This document shows, in pieces, positions 15,898 through 23,132 of a stretch of 39,526 nucleotides of DNA (positions are counted from its first letter, which is position 1; the number at the start of each line of letters is the position of its first letter). Location: the NCBI GenBank assembly GCA_017432485.1, contig JAFRJB010000074.1, positions 1 through 39,526 of the forward strand, read 5' to 3'. The position numbers and the translations under genes are program-made. Source of the stretch: Clostridia bacterium (lineage in GTDB: Bacteria > Bacillota > Clostridia > Oscillospirales > Acutalibacteraceae). The notes beneath the pieces are model-generated. The model was given only the letters and a program-made list of their open reading frames with translations. It had not been told where the DNA came from and did no database searches.

Positions 15898-17578
15898 TCG
15901 TTACATTGGCATCTTCATCAATTTCAATAACCGTATCGCAGTATTGCAGCATCGAGCGGCGGTGCGTGATAATGAAGCAGGTTTTATTGTCAAGCTGTTC
16001 TGTGATGTTCTTTACAATCACCGCCTCTGTTGCTTCATCGAGAGCACTGGTCGCTTCGTCTAAAATGAGCACCGGTTTATCCGCTATCAAAGCACGCGCT
16101 ATTGAAATGCGCTGTGCCTGCCCTTCGGAAATACCGCCGGACTTTTCGCTTAATTCCGCTTCTAACCCGTCGGGTAGTTTTTTGACAAATTTATCTGCCG
16201 CGGCAAGTTCCAACGCGTGCCACATCTGCTCTTCGGTAGCATCGCGCAAGCCGAACTTTAAGTTTTCTTCCACCGTGCCGGAAATGAGGGTATTCCCCTG
16301 CGGCACATAGGAAACAAAGCGCCTGCAATCCGGGGTCACGCTTTCTTTTTCACCGCTTTCAAAGGTATAACGCAGTTCCCCTTTGTTCGGCGTTGTTAAT
16401 GCTAAGAGCAAGCGCACCAAAGTGGTTTTGCCCGCACCGGAGGGACCGACTACCGCTACTTTTTGACCGGGCGCAACATGAAAATGCATATCTTTTAATA
16501 TCAGCTCTTTATCATAGGCAAAATTGACATCTGACGCCTCCACACCTACCGCAACAGGCACATCGGTTTTCCCGCTATACACTTCTTTTGGAAAATCAAT
16601 GACTGTAAGGATACGCTTTGCGGAAACGAGCATACTGTAATATTGCGGCACAATGCTCGCCAAAGAACTGATAGAGCCTTGTACTTGCGCGACAAGCGTG
16701 ATAAATATAGTCAATGTGCCATATGTAATATCGCCGGTGGAAATGCGGTAGGAGCCCCAACAAAAGGCGACCACATAACCGATACTGTAAACCAAGCGCA
16801 TGACCGCACCCATCACGGAGGAAAGCCTTGCGTTTTTAAAGACAAGCTGCAAGCGTTCTTTTTTATAGCTTTCCATTTTCTCATCATTATAATTTTCTTG
16901 CCCGAAAGCTTTAATGATAGTTAAGTTAGATAGTGTCTCCTGCATAAAGGAACGATAATCGGATTCACTTTTGCGCAGCGCCGCCTGGTAGCGCTTGTAT
17001 CGTTCCCGAAAAAAGAACAGGCACAATGCGCCAATGGGACCGAGCGCCAAAGCGAACAGTGCTATTTTTTTATCGTAATAAAATAAAATACAAAAGGCCA
17101 CCAAAAGCTGTGTAACAATTAAAATTGTTTGCGGAATAATGCTGATTAAGCCATCGGAAATAGCACCGATATCCGTTGTCAGCCTGGTGACCAAATCTCC
17201 GCTGTGAATTTTGGAAATATGTAACCAAACAGAACGCTGAATATCATTAAAAAAACTTTTTTTCAATGAAAAAGAAAACTTTTCACTGATGTAACTGCTG
17301 ATAATGGAACTGAATACACTAATGGCAATGGATATCAATGTCGCACCGCACATCCATGCCATATTGCGTATGTTGATAACTCCGTTGGTCGCATCATCCA
17401 CCACGTATTTTCCCACAATGGTGCTCACATAAGAGATGAGCATCGATACCACACTGATAATAAATGTGTAGACAATAAAGCGCGTGTAGGGCTTAACAAC
17501 AGATAACATCCATTTTGTTAAACGAATGTTTTCTTCTCTATTACTTAGTTTTTTAAAGAGTCTTTTAATTTTATTCAT
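15890..17578 (-). CDS. ABC transporter, fused permease and ATPase (RiPP cluster)
   Basis: An exporter half-transporter of 562 residues: six membrane helices (about 30-310), then an ATPase domain with Walker A GPSGAGKTT, signature ISEGQAQR (variant of LSGGQ) and Walker B LILDEATSALD. It has no C39 peptidase domain, so it does not cut leaders itself. It is the last gene of the precursor/maturation operon and its ATG overlaps the end of the S26 peptidase gene by 8 bp, which suggests translational coupling. Likely roles are export of the mature peptide, perhaps after cutting by the neighbouring peptidase, or self-protection. Substrate is inference from context. Confidence 0.9.
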   Translation of the reverse strand: MNKIKRLFKKLSNREENIRLTKWMLSVVKPYTRFIVYTFIISVVSMLISYVSTIVGKYVVDDATNGVINIRNMAWMCGATLISIAISVFSSIISSYISEKFSFSLKKSFFNDIQRSVWLHISKIHSGDLVTRLTTDIGAISDGLISIIPQTILIVTQLLVAFCILFYYDKKIALFALALGPIGALCLFFFRERYKRYQAALRKSESDYRSFMQETLSNLTIIKAFGQENYNDEKMESYKKERLQLVFKNARLSSVMGAVMRLVYSIGYVVAFCWGSYRISTGDITYGTLTIFITLVAQVQGSISSLASIVPQYYSMLVSAKRILTVIDFPKEVYSGKTDVPVAVGVEASDVNFAYDKELILKDMHFHVAPGQKVAVVGPSGAGKTTLVRLLLALTTPNKGELRYTFESGEKESVTPDCRRFVSYVPQGNTLISGTVEENLKFGLRDATEEQMWHALELAAADKFVKKLPDGLEAELSEKSGGISEGQAQRISIARALIADKPVLILDEATSALDEATEAVIVKNITEQLDNKTCFIITHRRSMLQYCDTVIEIDEDANVTMK

Positions 17579-18107
17579 CTTTTGTTCCTTTTGCTTTTTT
17601 TAACAATCGGGAAACTACCCGGAGCGGAAAAACAAGTATTTTGACAATAGCACGCCTGCAGCGGTAGCAGGCTCTGAAAAATGCGGGACACTTCACTCTG
17701 CAGCGCATACGAAATGTCATATAACTGCGCCAAAATCCCTTTTGGCAATCAATGACCTTCCCTTTTCGTTCCACCTTCGGTACATAGGCAACCAACAAAG
17801 AGGATGAAATTTCGGGCTCTACTATGAGTTGATTATCACCGATAAAGTCCAGCATGCCGCCCTCGTGAACAGCACAAATGCGGTGCATGGCATACCCGAA
17901 CCCCGGGCGCTCAAACATAAATAAATCTCCGCATTGCGGCACTCTGTTGTCCGGAGAAACCATAAAAACAGCATCTCTGCCGTTTTTCAAAAACGGCTGC
18001 ATGCTCACCCCTTTAACTGTCAGGCGAACCGTTTCCCCTTCCCGAAGTTGCTCAATAATAAGCGGCATTATTTCTTTTATACTAACACTAAAATCCTGTG
18101 TGCTCAC
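17571..18107 (-). CDS. S24/S26-type signal peptidase, Ser/His form (RiPP cluster)
   Basis: A 178-residue protein with a signal-peptidase core. The nucleophile Ser35 is in GVSMQPFL, followed by CGDLFMFERP, then AMHRI with His75 where bacterial type I enzymes have the catalytic Lys, and IGDN at residues 90-92. Ser/His is the arrangement of SipW and the ER/archaeal type. There is no N-terminal membrane anchor; the C-terminal 60 residues are very basic with four Cys and an amphipathic stretch that may bind membrane. The start is GTG 18107, supported by GGAGGT 8 bp upstream inside the synthetase gene; the two genes overlap by 4 bp. It is probably a maturation protease for one of the two peptides. 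Confidence 0.8.
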   Translation of the reverse strand: MSTQDFSVSIKEIMPLIIEQLREGETVRLTVKGVSMQPFLKNGRDAVFMVSPDNRVPQCGDLFMFERPGFGYAMHRICAVHEGGMLDFIGDNQLIVEPEISSSLLVAYVPKVERKGKVIDCQKGFWRSYMTFRMRCRVKCPAFFRACYRCRRAIVKILVFPLRVVSRLLKKAKGTKDE

Positions 18108-20284
18108 AAAAGCATACCTCCGCTAAGTGGGTTTTGATACATCGCTAACGCATAGGCAATACCGGCAAGCCCCTGCATCAAACCGAAATTCTCATCACAA
18201 GTCTTATGCGGATGAAACAGTTGTAAAGAATCGGAGCGAACCGCATTGCAAAGGTGCTGATATAAGTCTTCATTTTGCTCTCCAAGGTAAGAGAGCGCCA
18301 TCAGCCGCGCCGCATTGCCGCAGCAAAGGCTGTCGCGCGGCAAAACTATATGCGCTGTCAAATTCTCGGTGGCGCGCGCAATATCCAACCGGCAAAGCTT
18401 TTTGAGCTCAGTGCTTTTTGTCGCTTGGGCGATATACTTTCTAACCATTGCCACCCCTGCCGCACCGGAACACCAGCCGTTCATAAAAACTGTTTTGTCG
18501 CTATATCTTAAATCTTGCCAGTTATGGCATGCAGCAGAGTAGTAAGTATTTTCAGACTGCATCAATTCCAATATTCTTTGATTATATGCATCGGTATCTG
18601 CCGCTTGCTGTGCGGCACAAATTGCCAATGCAAGCCCTGCTGCCCCATGCGCGGCACCGGTAAGCACCGGTTCTTCCGCCACTAAGCGCGGCAGCATTCT
18701 TTTTGCTAAATCCGCACTTTTTTGCGTATGAATTTTCGGCAACACCAATGCCAAACCGGCACATCCGCCAAGCAAATCACCCTGCTGCGGCACTTCGGAA
18801 GTGTCTATGGCTTCAAACAGCGCCGCGCCGTCTTCATAAAAACAACGCTCACCTGTCAGCGCATAAATATGCAGCAGTGCATTGATGACACCGCTCACAC
18901 CGCTTTGCAGCGAAATGGATTGTGCGCGCATTGCCGGCGTTCCAAGGTGCACCAACACATTCTTGAAATGTTGATAGTGCGCCATTAAAGCATGAAGATA
19001 TTTATCATCTTTTGTGCTGTGATACATAGCGGCATAAGCGCATAGTATACCGGCAGTTCCGCTGTATAAACCAAAGCCGCAGTTGCGAAAGAATAAGCAA
19101 CTTGTATCGTCATCCCGATCCAACTGCATCCACCCGGCAGCCAAAGAGGCAATATATCCTTCTTCTATTCTTTGAAAGCAGGTTTCTAATTCCAAGCCTT
19201 CTCTGCAAGGTGTTTTCATATGCTCTTGCACAGGGCGCACTGCCGCAAAAGATTGAGAAATCATTCTTTTTTGGGCTTGCATATCGCCAAAAGAAAGGGC
19301 TGCAAGGCGCTGTTTCACACTTTGTTGCGGTGTTAAAGCAAGAAAATCCTCTACAAGCACTTCTTCGCCGCAGTAAAGCGCATGCGCGTTATAGCGAATA
19401 TGGAAAAGCGGAATGTTGCCGCTTAAGAGCGCACCAAGTTCCTTTTCCAAAACCGGCTGCATTTGCTGCAGGCGTTTTTCGCGCACATCCTTGCGATACC
19501 CTACCGAGAGCAGCTCTCGAATTCCCTGCTCGGCTTTATCATGCTGCATAACAGCACCAATACGCATAAAACTGTCGTACACCTTACTCGGGCGCAATAT
19601 CATCCGAAAAGTGCAGCCCTCAAACTGTGTCAGCGCGCGCAGAATAACTTCTTCGTGCTCTAACGAAAAGCGGTAAGCTGCTTCGAATCCCTCTTGCACT
19701 TGCGCTTCATACGCATAAATATAACAGATTTTGCCTTTAAAAACAAGTTGGTTGGCAGCGCCGGGCACTTCGCTTATTAAACCTGAAACGAGCACACATG
19801 TGTCCCCGGCACTTTTCCAATACGGGAGCAAGTGCGAAGCCAATACCGTATCGCTCAAATTCGCAAGCCTTTGCTGCGGTGCTTCGGTTTGACCGGCAAT
19901 GATAGTTTCGCAATCCACTACAACCGGCGTATTGCGGGAAGCTATGATATTTTCATAGTGCAAGTCCGATGCGCCTAACAGGTACGCAATAAAAATCAGC
20001 GCACCGCACCTTTTAAAATAAAGGTGAATGTCTTCTTGAGTTGTTGCCGGCAGATGTTCTTCATAGCGCGATTTATAGCCTTGCGCGCATTCCTCTATGA
20101 CATGCTCTGCGCCGGGCAAAAAAGGAAAACCCTCCTTTTTTAATGTCAAAAGGAAGGCTTCAAACGCTTTTTCGGTATCGGCACTGCGCGGCTTTAACAA
20201 GTATTTGTTATTGCCTTGCGCAATCAGCTCCACTTGTTTGCCGAAATGCCGGTCGCCCATTGGAATACGCTTTTCGGTATGCAT
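18104..20284 (-). CDS. Class II lanthipeptide synthetase (LanM), short N-terminus, CCG zinc motif
   Basis: A bifunctional enzyme that would dehydrate Ser/Thr and cyclise with Cys to (methyl)lanthionine. Dehydratase part: GDRH (Asp11, His13), LLKPR (Lys31), SDLHYENI (Asp107, His109, Asn112), VVDCE (Asp124) and the elimination-type motif RMILRPSKVY (227-236, with Ser where most have Thr). LanC part: from FGLYSGTAG (about 404), GAAHG (His546), NGWCSG (Cys605) and LCCGN (Cys654-Cys655), which gives three Cys zinc ligands like ProcM rather than Cys-Cys-His. It has 726 residues, whereas LanM proteins usually have 900-1100. The missing 200 or so lie before the GDxH motif. The radical SAM stop lies 17 bp upstream, so no longer N-terminus is possible in this frame. 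AAAGG sits unusually close to the ATG. Confidence 0.92.
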   Translation of the reverse strand: MHTEKRIPMGDRHFGKQVELIAQGNNKYLLKPRSADTEKAFEAFLLTLKKEGFPFLPGAEHVIEECAQGYKSRYEEHLPATTQEDIHLYFKRCGALIFIAYLLGASDLHYENIIASRNTPVVVDCETIIAGQTEAPQQRLANLSDTVLASHLLPYWKSAGDTCVLVSGLISEVPGAANQLVFKGKICYIYAYEAQVQEGFEAAYRFSLEHEEVILRALTQFEGCTFRMILRPSKVYDSFMRIGAVMQHDKAEQGIRELLSVGYRKDVREKRLQQMQPVLEKELGALLSGNIPLFHIRYNAHALYCGEEVLVEDFLALTPQQSVKQRLAALSFGDMQAQKRMISQSFAAVRPVQEHMKTPCREGLELETCFQRIEEGYIASLAAGWMQLDRDDDTSCLFFRNCGFGLYSGTAGILCAYAAMYHSTKDDKYLHALMAHYQHFKNVLVHLGTPAMRAQSISLQSGVSGVINALLHIYALTGERCFYEDGAALFEAIDTSEVPQQGDLLGGCAGLALVLPKIHTQKSADLAKRMLPRLVAEEPVLTGAAHGAAGLALAICAAQQAADTDAYNQRILELMQSENTYYSAACHNWQDLRYSDKTVFMNGWCSGAAGVAMVRKYIAQATKSTELKKLCRLDIARATENLTAHIVLPRDSLCCGNAARLMALSYLGEQNEDLYQHLCNAVRSDSLQLFHPHKTCDENFGLMQGLAGIAYALAMYQNPLSGGMLL

Positions 20285-20301
20285 ACATCCGCCTTTGTAT
20301 A

Positions 20302-21489
20302 TTACTGATTATCTGATTGATTCTCTTTTAATTTCTTTTCATAGTCCGCGAGGGCTTTTTTTGCTTCTTCAGGGTAAATCTTTTTGAAACACAAGCGCGC
20401 GGAAACTTTCCCGAATTCGCCGGTATCACCGTAATGAATTGCCGGACAGCGGTGACATTTATTAAAGAAAATGCAGCCTTCGCATCCCTCTAAATTCGGT
20501 ATTTTATCTACCCACGCCTTTACCGTATTCCAAGCTTCTTCAAAGCCGACTTCGCGCGGGTCTGCCAAGCAGGTGTTAAAGTTGACACAGGGCACCAGCA
20601 AGCCTTGCCAGTTAACAAACATCGCGGAATTACCGGCACTGCAGGTAAAGCCTCTGTCACCATGCACAAGCGGCTCGGAATACTCGGTCAAAAAGCGATG
20701 CATCAAGGTTTCAAACGATGTGTTTTGCATCAGCGCCATGTGTTTAATTTCCAGCTCTTTGTATTTTTTGGAATCCACATACTGCGCTTGAATCACATCG
20801 TCATCACAGTTGCGCACATTCATCAGCGCATTGGTCGGGAACACCGCTATTCTGTGTGCACGCGCATACGCGAGCACCGCCTCCATATCGCAGAAATTGT
20901 CGTTTCCGGCGGTGTAATTGAGAGTAACCTTAAGCCCGCACGCCAGCATTCTCTCAATATTCTCTATCACCTTCGGGAAGGCAGCACCGTTACCGCAGGT
21001 GCGCTCGTAAGTCTGCTCACTCATGCCATACAGTGTCACGGAAATTCTCGAAGGCGGCTTTTGCAAAAATAAATTGATAATAGCATCATCAATTAAAGAA
21101 GCATTGGTAATAACCGACAGTTCCATTCCCTTGTCGTAAGCATAGGCATAAATCTGCTTAAAATCCGGGTGCAATGTGCATTCACCGCCGGTAAGTGTTA
21201 AGGAATCTACGCCGGATTCAAGCGCAAAGTCAATGTAGGGTTTCCAATCCTCAAAGCGCAAAATCTCTTTGCCGCTTTGCGCGACTTCCTCTTTCGTTTT
21301 TCTGACATAACAAAAAGAGCAGCGAAAATTACAAAGGGGAAGCAGTTCCAATTGGATGGTAAGCGGCGCGCGCATCAGGTTAGATTTGCGCGTCACGATA
21401 TCGCCCATGATTTCCGCCATATCCGATTCATCGACATTGGCTTCTTTTGCTTGAGAAAGCATATCAAAAAGGGAAATTTTTTCTTCCAT
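20302..21489 (-). CDS. Radical SAM/SPASM peptide-modifying enzyme
   Basis: An iron-sulfur enzyme of 395 residues that would use S-adenosylmethionine to start radical chemistry on a peptide. CNFRCSFC (Cys53, 57, 60) is the CX3CX2C cluster motif, TGGEC (100-104) the SAM-binding GGE. A C-terminal SPASM domain supplies Cys283, 301, 307, 336, 339, 345, 348 and 367 for auxiliary clusters. SPASM enzymes make thioethers, cyclophanes, epimerisations and other backbone or side-chain links; which one applies here cannot be read from sequence. It lies 3 bp after the HPr-kinase/PqqD gene, whose PqqD domain is the expected leader-binding partner. Confidence 0.92.
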   Translation of the reverse strand: MEEKISLFDMLSQAKEANVDESDMAEIMGDIVTRKSNLMRAPLTIQLELLPLCNFRCSFCYVRKTKEEVAQSGKEILRFEDWKPYIDFALESGVDSLTLTGGECTLHPDFKQIYAYAYDKGMELSVITNASLIDDAIINLFLQKPPSRISVTLYGMSEQTYERTCGNGAAFPKVIENIERMLACGLKVTLNYTAGNDNFCDMEAVLAYARAHRIAVFPTNALMNVRNCDDDVIQAQYVDSKKYKELEIKHMALMQNTSFETLMHRFLTEYSEPLVHGDRGFTCSAGNSAMFVNWQGLLVPCVNFNTCLADPREVGFEEAWNTVKAWVDKIPNLEGCEGCIFFNKCHRCPAIHYGDTGEFGKVSARLCFKKIYPEEAKKALADYEKKLKENQSDNQ

Positions 21490-21492
21490 TTC

Positions 21493-22620
21493 TTATTCCT
21501 CAATTGTATCTAATAAGCCGTTATCATCCATCTTTTTGAGAAATGCCTTGGTGTCTTTTTGTGCCAAAGCAGCATCAATATTATATTTTTCCTGCAGCTG
21601 TTTGGCTAAAGCGGCTTCATCCGTGTAATCGCCAAGCAAATCCCAAAGGAATGCGCCCGATTCATTGAATACCACGGAAGCATTAAAATTAATTGCTTCG
21701 CTTCCGCGAGGAATAACAATATATTCCTCTGCAATTCTTTTCATTAAAAAACAATCTTTGGTTTTGTACTTCATCACAAACTCCTTTTTTGCCTGCGCAT
21801 AAGGTTTATTATAAAGTGTTTCAAATAATACCGCAACGGCATTTTCACTAATATCGCACTGCAACTCATACACCTCAATGCAATTGACTGCATCTTGAAT
21901 TGCCGCAATATATTGTGCTTCTATTTCATCGGTAAAGGGGTAAACATAATTGTGCAAAAAAATATGCCCGAAAGCTTCGGCAGAAGAAAGCCGGCGCACG
22001 CGGTTTTCTTTTGCCTGCACCACATAGACAATGGCTTTGAGCGGTTTATAGACATTGCGCACCAGCGCTTCTTTGCCGCTCCACGGGCTGCCGTGGGCAT
22101 ACACGCGCCCGCTTTCTTGAATGATACAGGGCTTATCGTAGTTTAATACCGATGCATGTAAATAGGTCTTCCACAAATTTGCCTGCGTGCTTTTGCCTGC
22201 ACCGGAAAGCCCGCAAAACAAAATTGCATCATCCTCATACATCACAGCGGCAGAGTGAATCATAAAGTCACCCTGTGTGACCAAGCGGTACATATAGCCC
22301 TGCATTAAAAGATTTGAGGCTTCATACGTACCGTCACCGCGGCAGCGCTCCGCCAAATATACATCAGCGTGCCGAAACTCTTTCGACAAGCACATAAAGC
22401 AGCCGCAGAATGACACCCAAAACCCCTGTTCGGTTTCTTCAAAAAACGTATAGTCACTGAGGGTTTTTGCTACACTTAAGTCTTTAAAACCCTCAGGCGG
22501 CATTTTTTTGAAACAAAGCGAAAAAGAGGGTAGTTTGCCCTCGTTGTTACAAAACGGTTCAAACTGCCCTGCTAATTCCTTGTTTAATTGATAGTCTTTG
22601 CCTGTATCGATGTCAAACAT
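21493..22620 (-). CDS. HPr-kinase-like P-loop protein fused to a PqqD (RRE) domain
   Basis: A fusion of about 375 residues. The first 280 match the HPr-kinase-like proteins of RiPP clusters: IHSAAVMYEDDAILFCG leads into the P-loop GLSGAGKST, with Asp/Gly-rich loops (HGSPWSGK) after it. Residues of about 290-375 are a PqqD-type RRE domain (VIPRGSEAINFNASVVFNES...FLWDLL). PqqD domains bind leader peptides and hand them to radical SAM enzymes. HPr-kinase relatives in lasso-peptide clusters phosphorylate the peptide. ATG 22620 is used; an in-frame GTG at 22629 is an alternative. Neither has a good ribosome binding site, so it is probably translated by coupling to the peptide gene just upstream, at a lower level. 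Confidence 0.85.
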   Translation of the reverse strand: MFDIDTGKDYQLNKELAGQFEPFCNNEGKLPSFSLCFKKMPPEGFKDLSVAKTLSDYTFFEETEQGFWVSFCGCFMCLSKEFRHADVYLAERCRGDGTYEASNLLMQGYMYRLVTQGDFMIHSAAVMYEDDAILFCGLSGAGKSTQANLWKTYLHASVLNYDKPCIIQESGRVYAHGSPWSGKEALVRNVYKPLKAIVYVVQAKENRVRRLSSAEAFGHIFLHNYVYPFTDEIEAQYIAAIQDAVNCIEVYELQCDISENAVAVLFETLYNKPYAQAKKEFVMKYKTKDCFLMKRIAEEYIVIPRGSEAINFNASVVFNESGAFLWDLLGDYTDEAALAKQLQEKYNIDAALAQKDTKAFLKKMDDNGLLDTIEE

Positions 22621-22634
22621 ACGAAACACTTAAC

Positions 22635-22826
22635 TTACACGAGATCATTATAGCATGTAAAGGGATCCGCGGGGAACATCTGTGTCCAGGTCTGGAAAAC
22701 ATAACCGGGTTGGTCACAAGTGCCTACCAAGTCGCTTGTCCAAGTCTTTTCGACACAACTTTTATAAGCTGCAAAGTTATCTTTGACATCTAAATTGACC
22801 TTAATGAGGTCAGGACTCTGATACAT
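22635..22826 (-). CDS. Candidate RiPP precursor peptide B (no double-glycine site)
   Basis: A 63-residue small protein with a strong GGAGG ribosome binding site, directly before the modification genes. The N-terminal 20 residues (MYQSPDLIKVNLDVKDNFAA) look leader-like: no Cys, charged, beta-strand character suited to an RRE. The C-terminal part is rich in Thr, Trp and aromatic residues with three Cys (24, 37, 58). Two copies of a TWT...TC pattern are seen (TWT 28-30 with TC 36-37, and TWT 46-48 with TC 57-58). It has no GG cleavage site, so the C39 transporter is not its obvious protease. Not a family I recognise; precursor status is inferred from size, position and composition. Confidence 0.75.
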   Translation of the reverse strand: MYQSPDLIKVNLDVKDNFAAYKSCVEKTWTSDLVGTCDQPGYVFQTWTQMFPADPFTCYNDLV

Positions 22827-22847
22827 TTAAAACATCCTCCATTTAAA

Positions 22848-23039
22848 TTAGTCGAGGCAACAAGGTTTGCCAAGTGTTTTATTGGTAATAGACTCCATCT
22901 GAAGCTTTTGTCTCTCTTCCGGGGTAAACTTTTTCCACTCATCTTCAGTGAAAGCGCCGCCGGCGATAGAATCAAGCATTTCCGGAGTTAATTCAATACC
23001 GTTTTCTTCTGCTAATTTTTTAATTTCATCGATTACCAT
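22848..23039 (-). CDS. Candidate RiPP precursor peptide A (double-glycine leader)
   Basis: A 63-residue small protein and the first gene after the strong internal promoter, with ribosome binding site AAGGGGG 8 bp before ATG. Residues 1-28 form a classical helical leader ending in LDSIAGG, the cut site for C39-peptidase transporters such as that encoded at 26615. Residues 29-63 are the predicted product: a charged helical stretch (29-48) followed by ESITNKTLGKPCCLD. Ser50, Thr52 and Thr55 can be dehydrated and the adjacent Cys60-Cys61 could close two thioether rings. The long charged segment between the GG and the Cys-containing end is unusual and suggests a second cut. Confidence 0.85.
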   Translation of the reverse strand: MVIDEIKKLAEENGIELTPEMLDSIAGGAFTEDEWKKFTPEERQKLQMESITNKTLGKPCCLD

Positions 23040-23079
23040 AACAGTAACCCCCTTTATTAATAAAATTTATTACAGTATG

Positions 23080-23132
23080 ATTATAGCATCTAACAAATGT
23101 AAAGTCAACAACGTTTAGATTTGTTTACATTT
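23080..23132 (-). promoter_or_regulatory. Strong promoter of the precursor/maturation operon, with flanking inverted repeat
   Basis: On the minus strand, TTGACT (23103-23108), 17-bp spacer and TATAAT (23080-23085) form a near-consensus promoter. The transcript starts about 35 bp before peptide A. A perfect 9-bp inverted repeat, AAATGTAAA and TTTACATTT (23124-23132 and 23095-23103), brackets and partly overlaps the -35 box, a good position for a repressor or activator. No regulator gene lies in the cluster. Confidence 0.75.

Noticed and set aside
18104..20284. LanM as a pseudogene missing its 5' end
   Set aside because: The frame is intact over 726 codons, the catalytic and zinc motifs are present, and neighbouring genes are coupled by short overlaps. 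A short but functional enzyme is the simpler reading.
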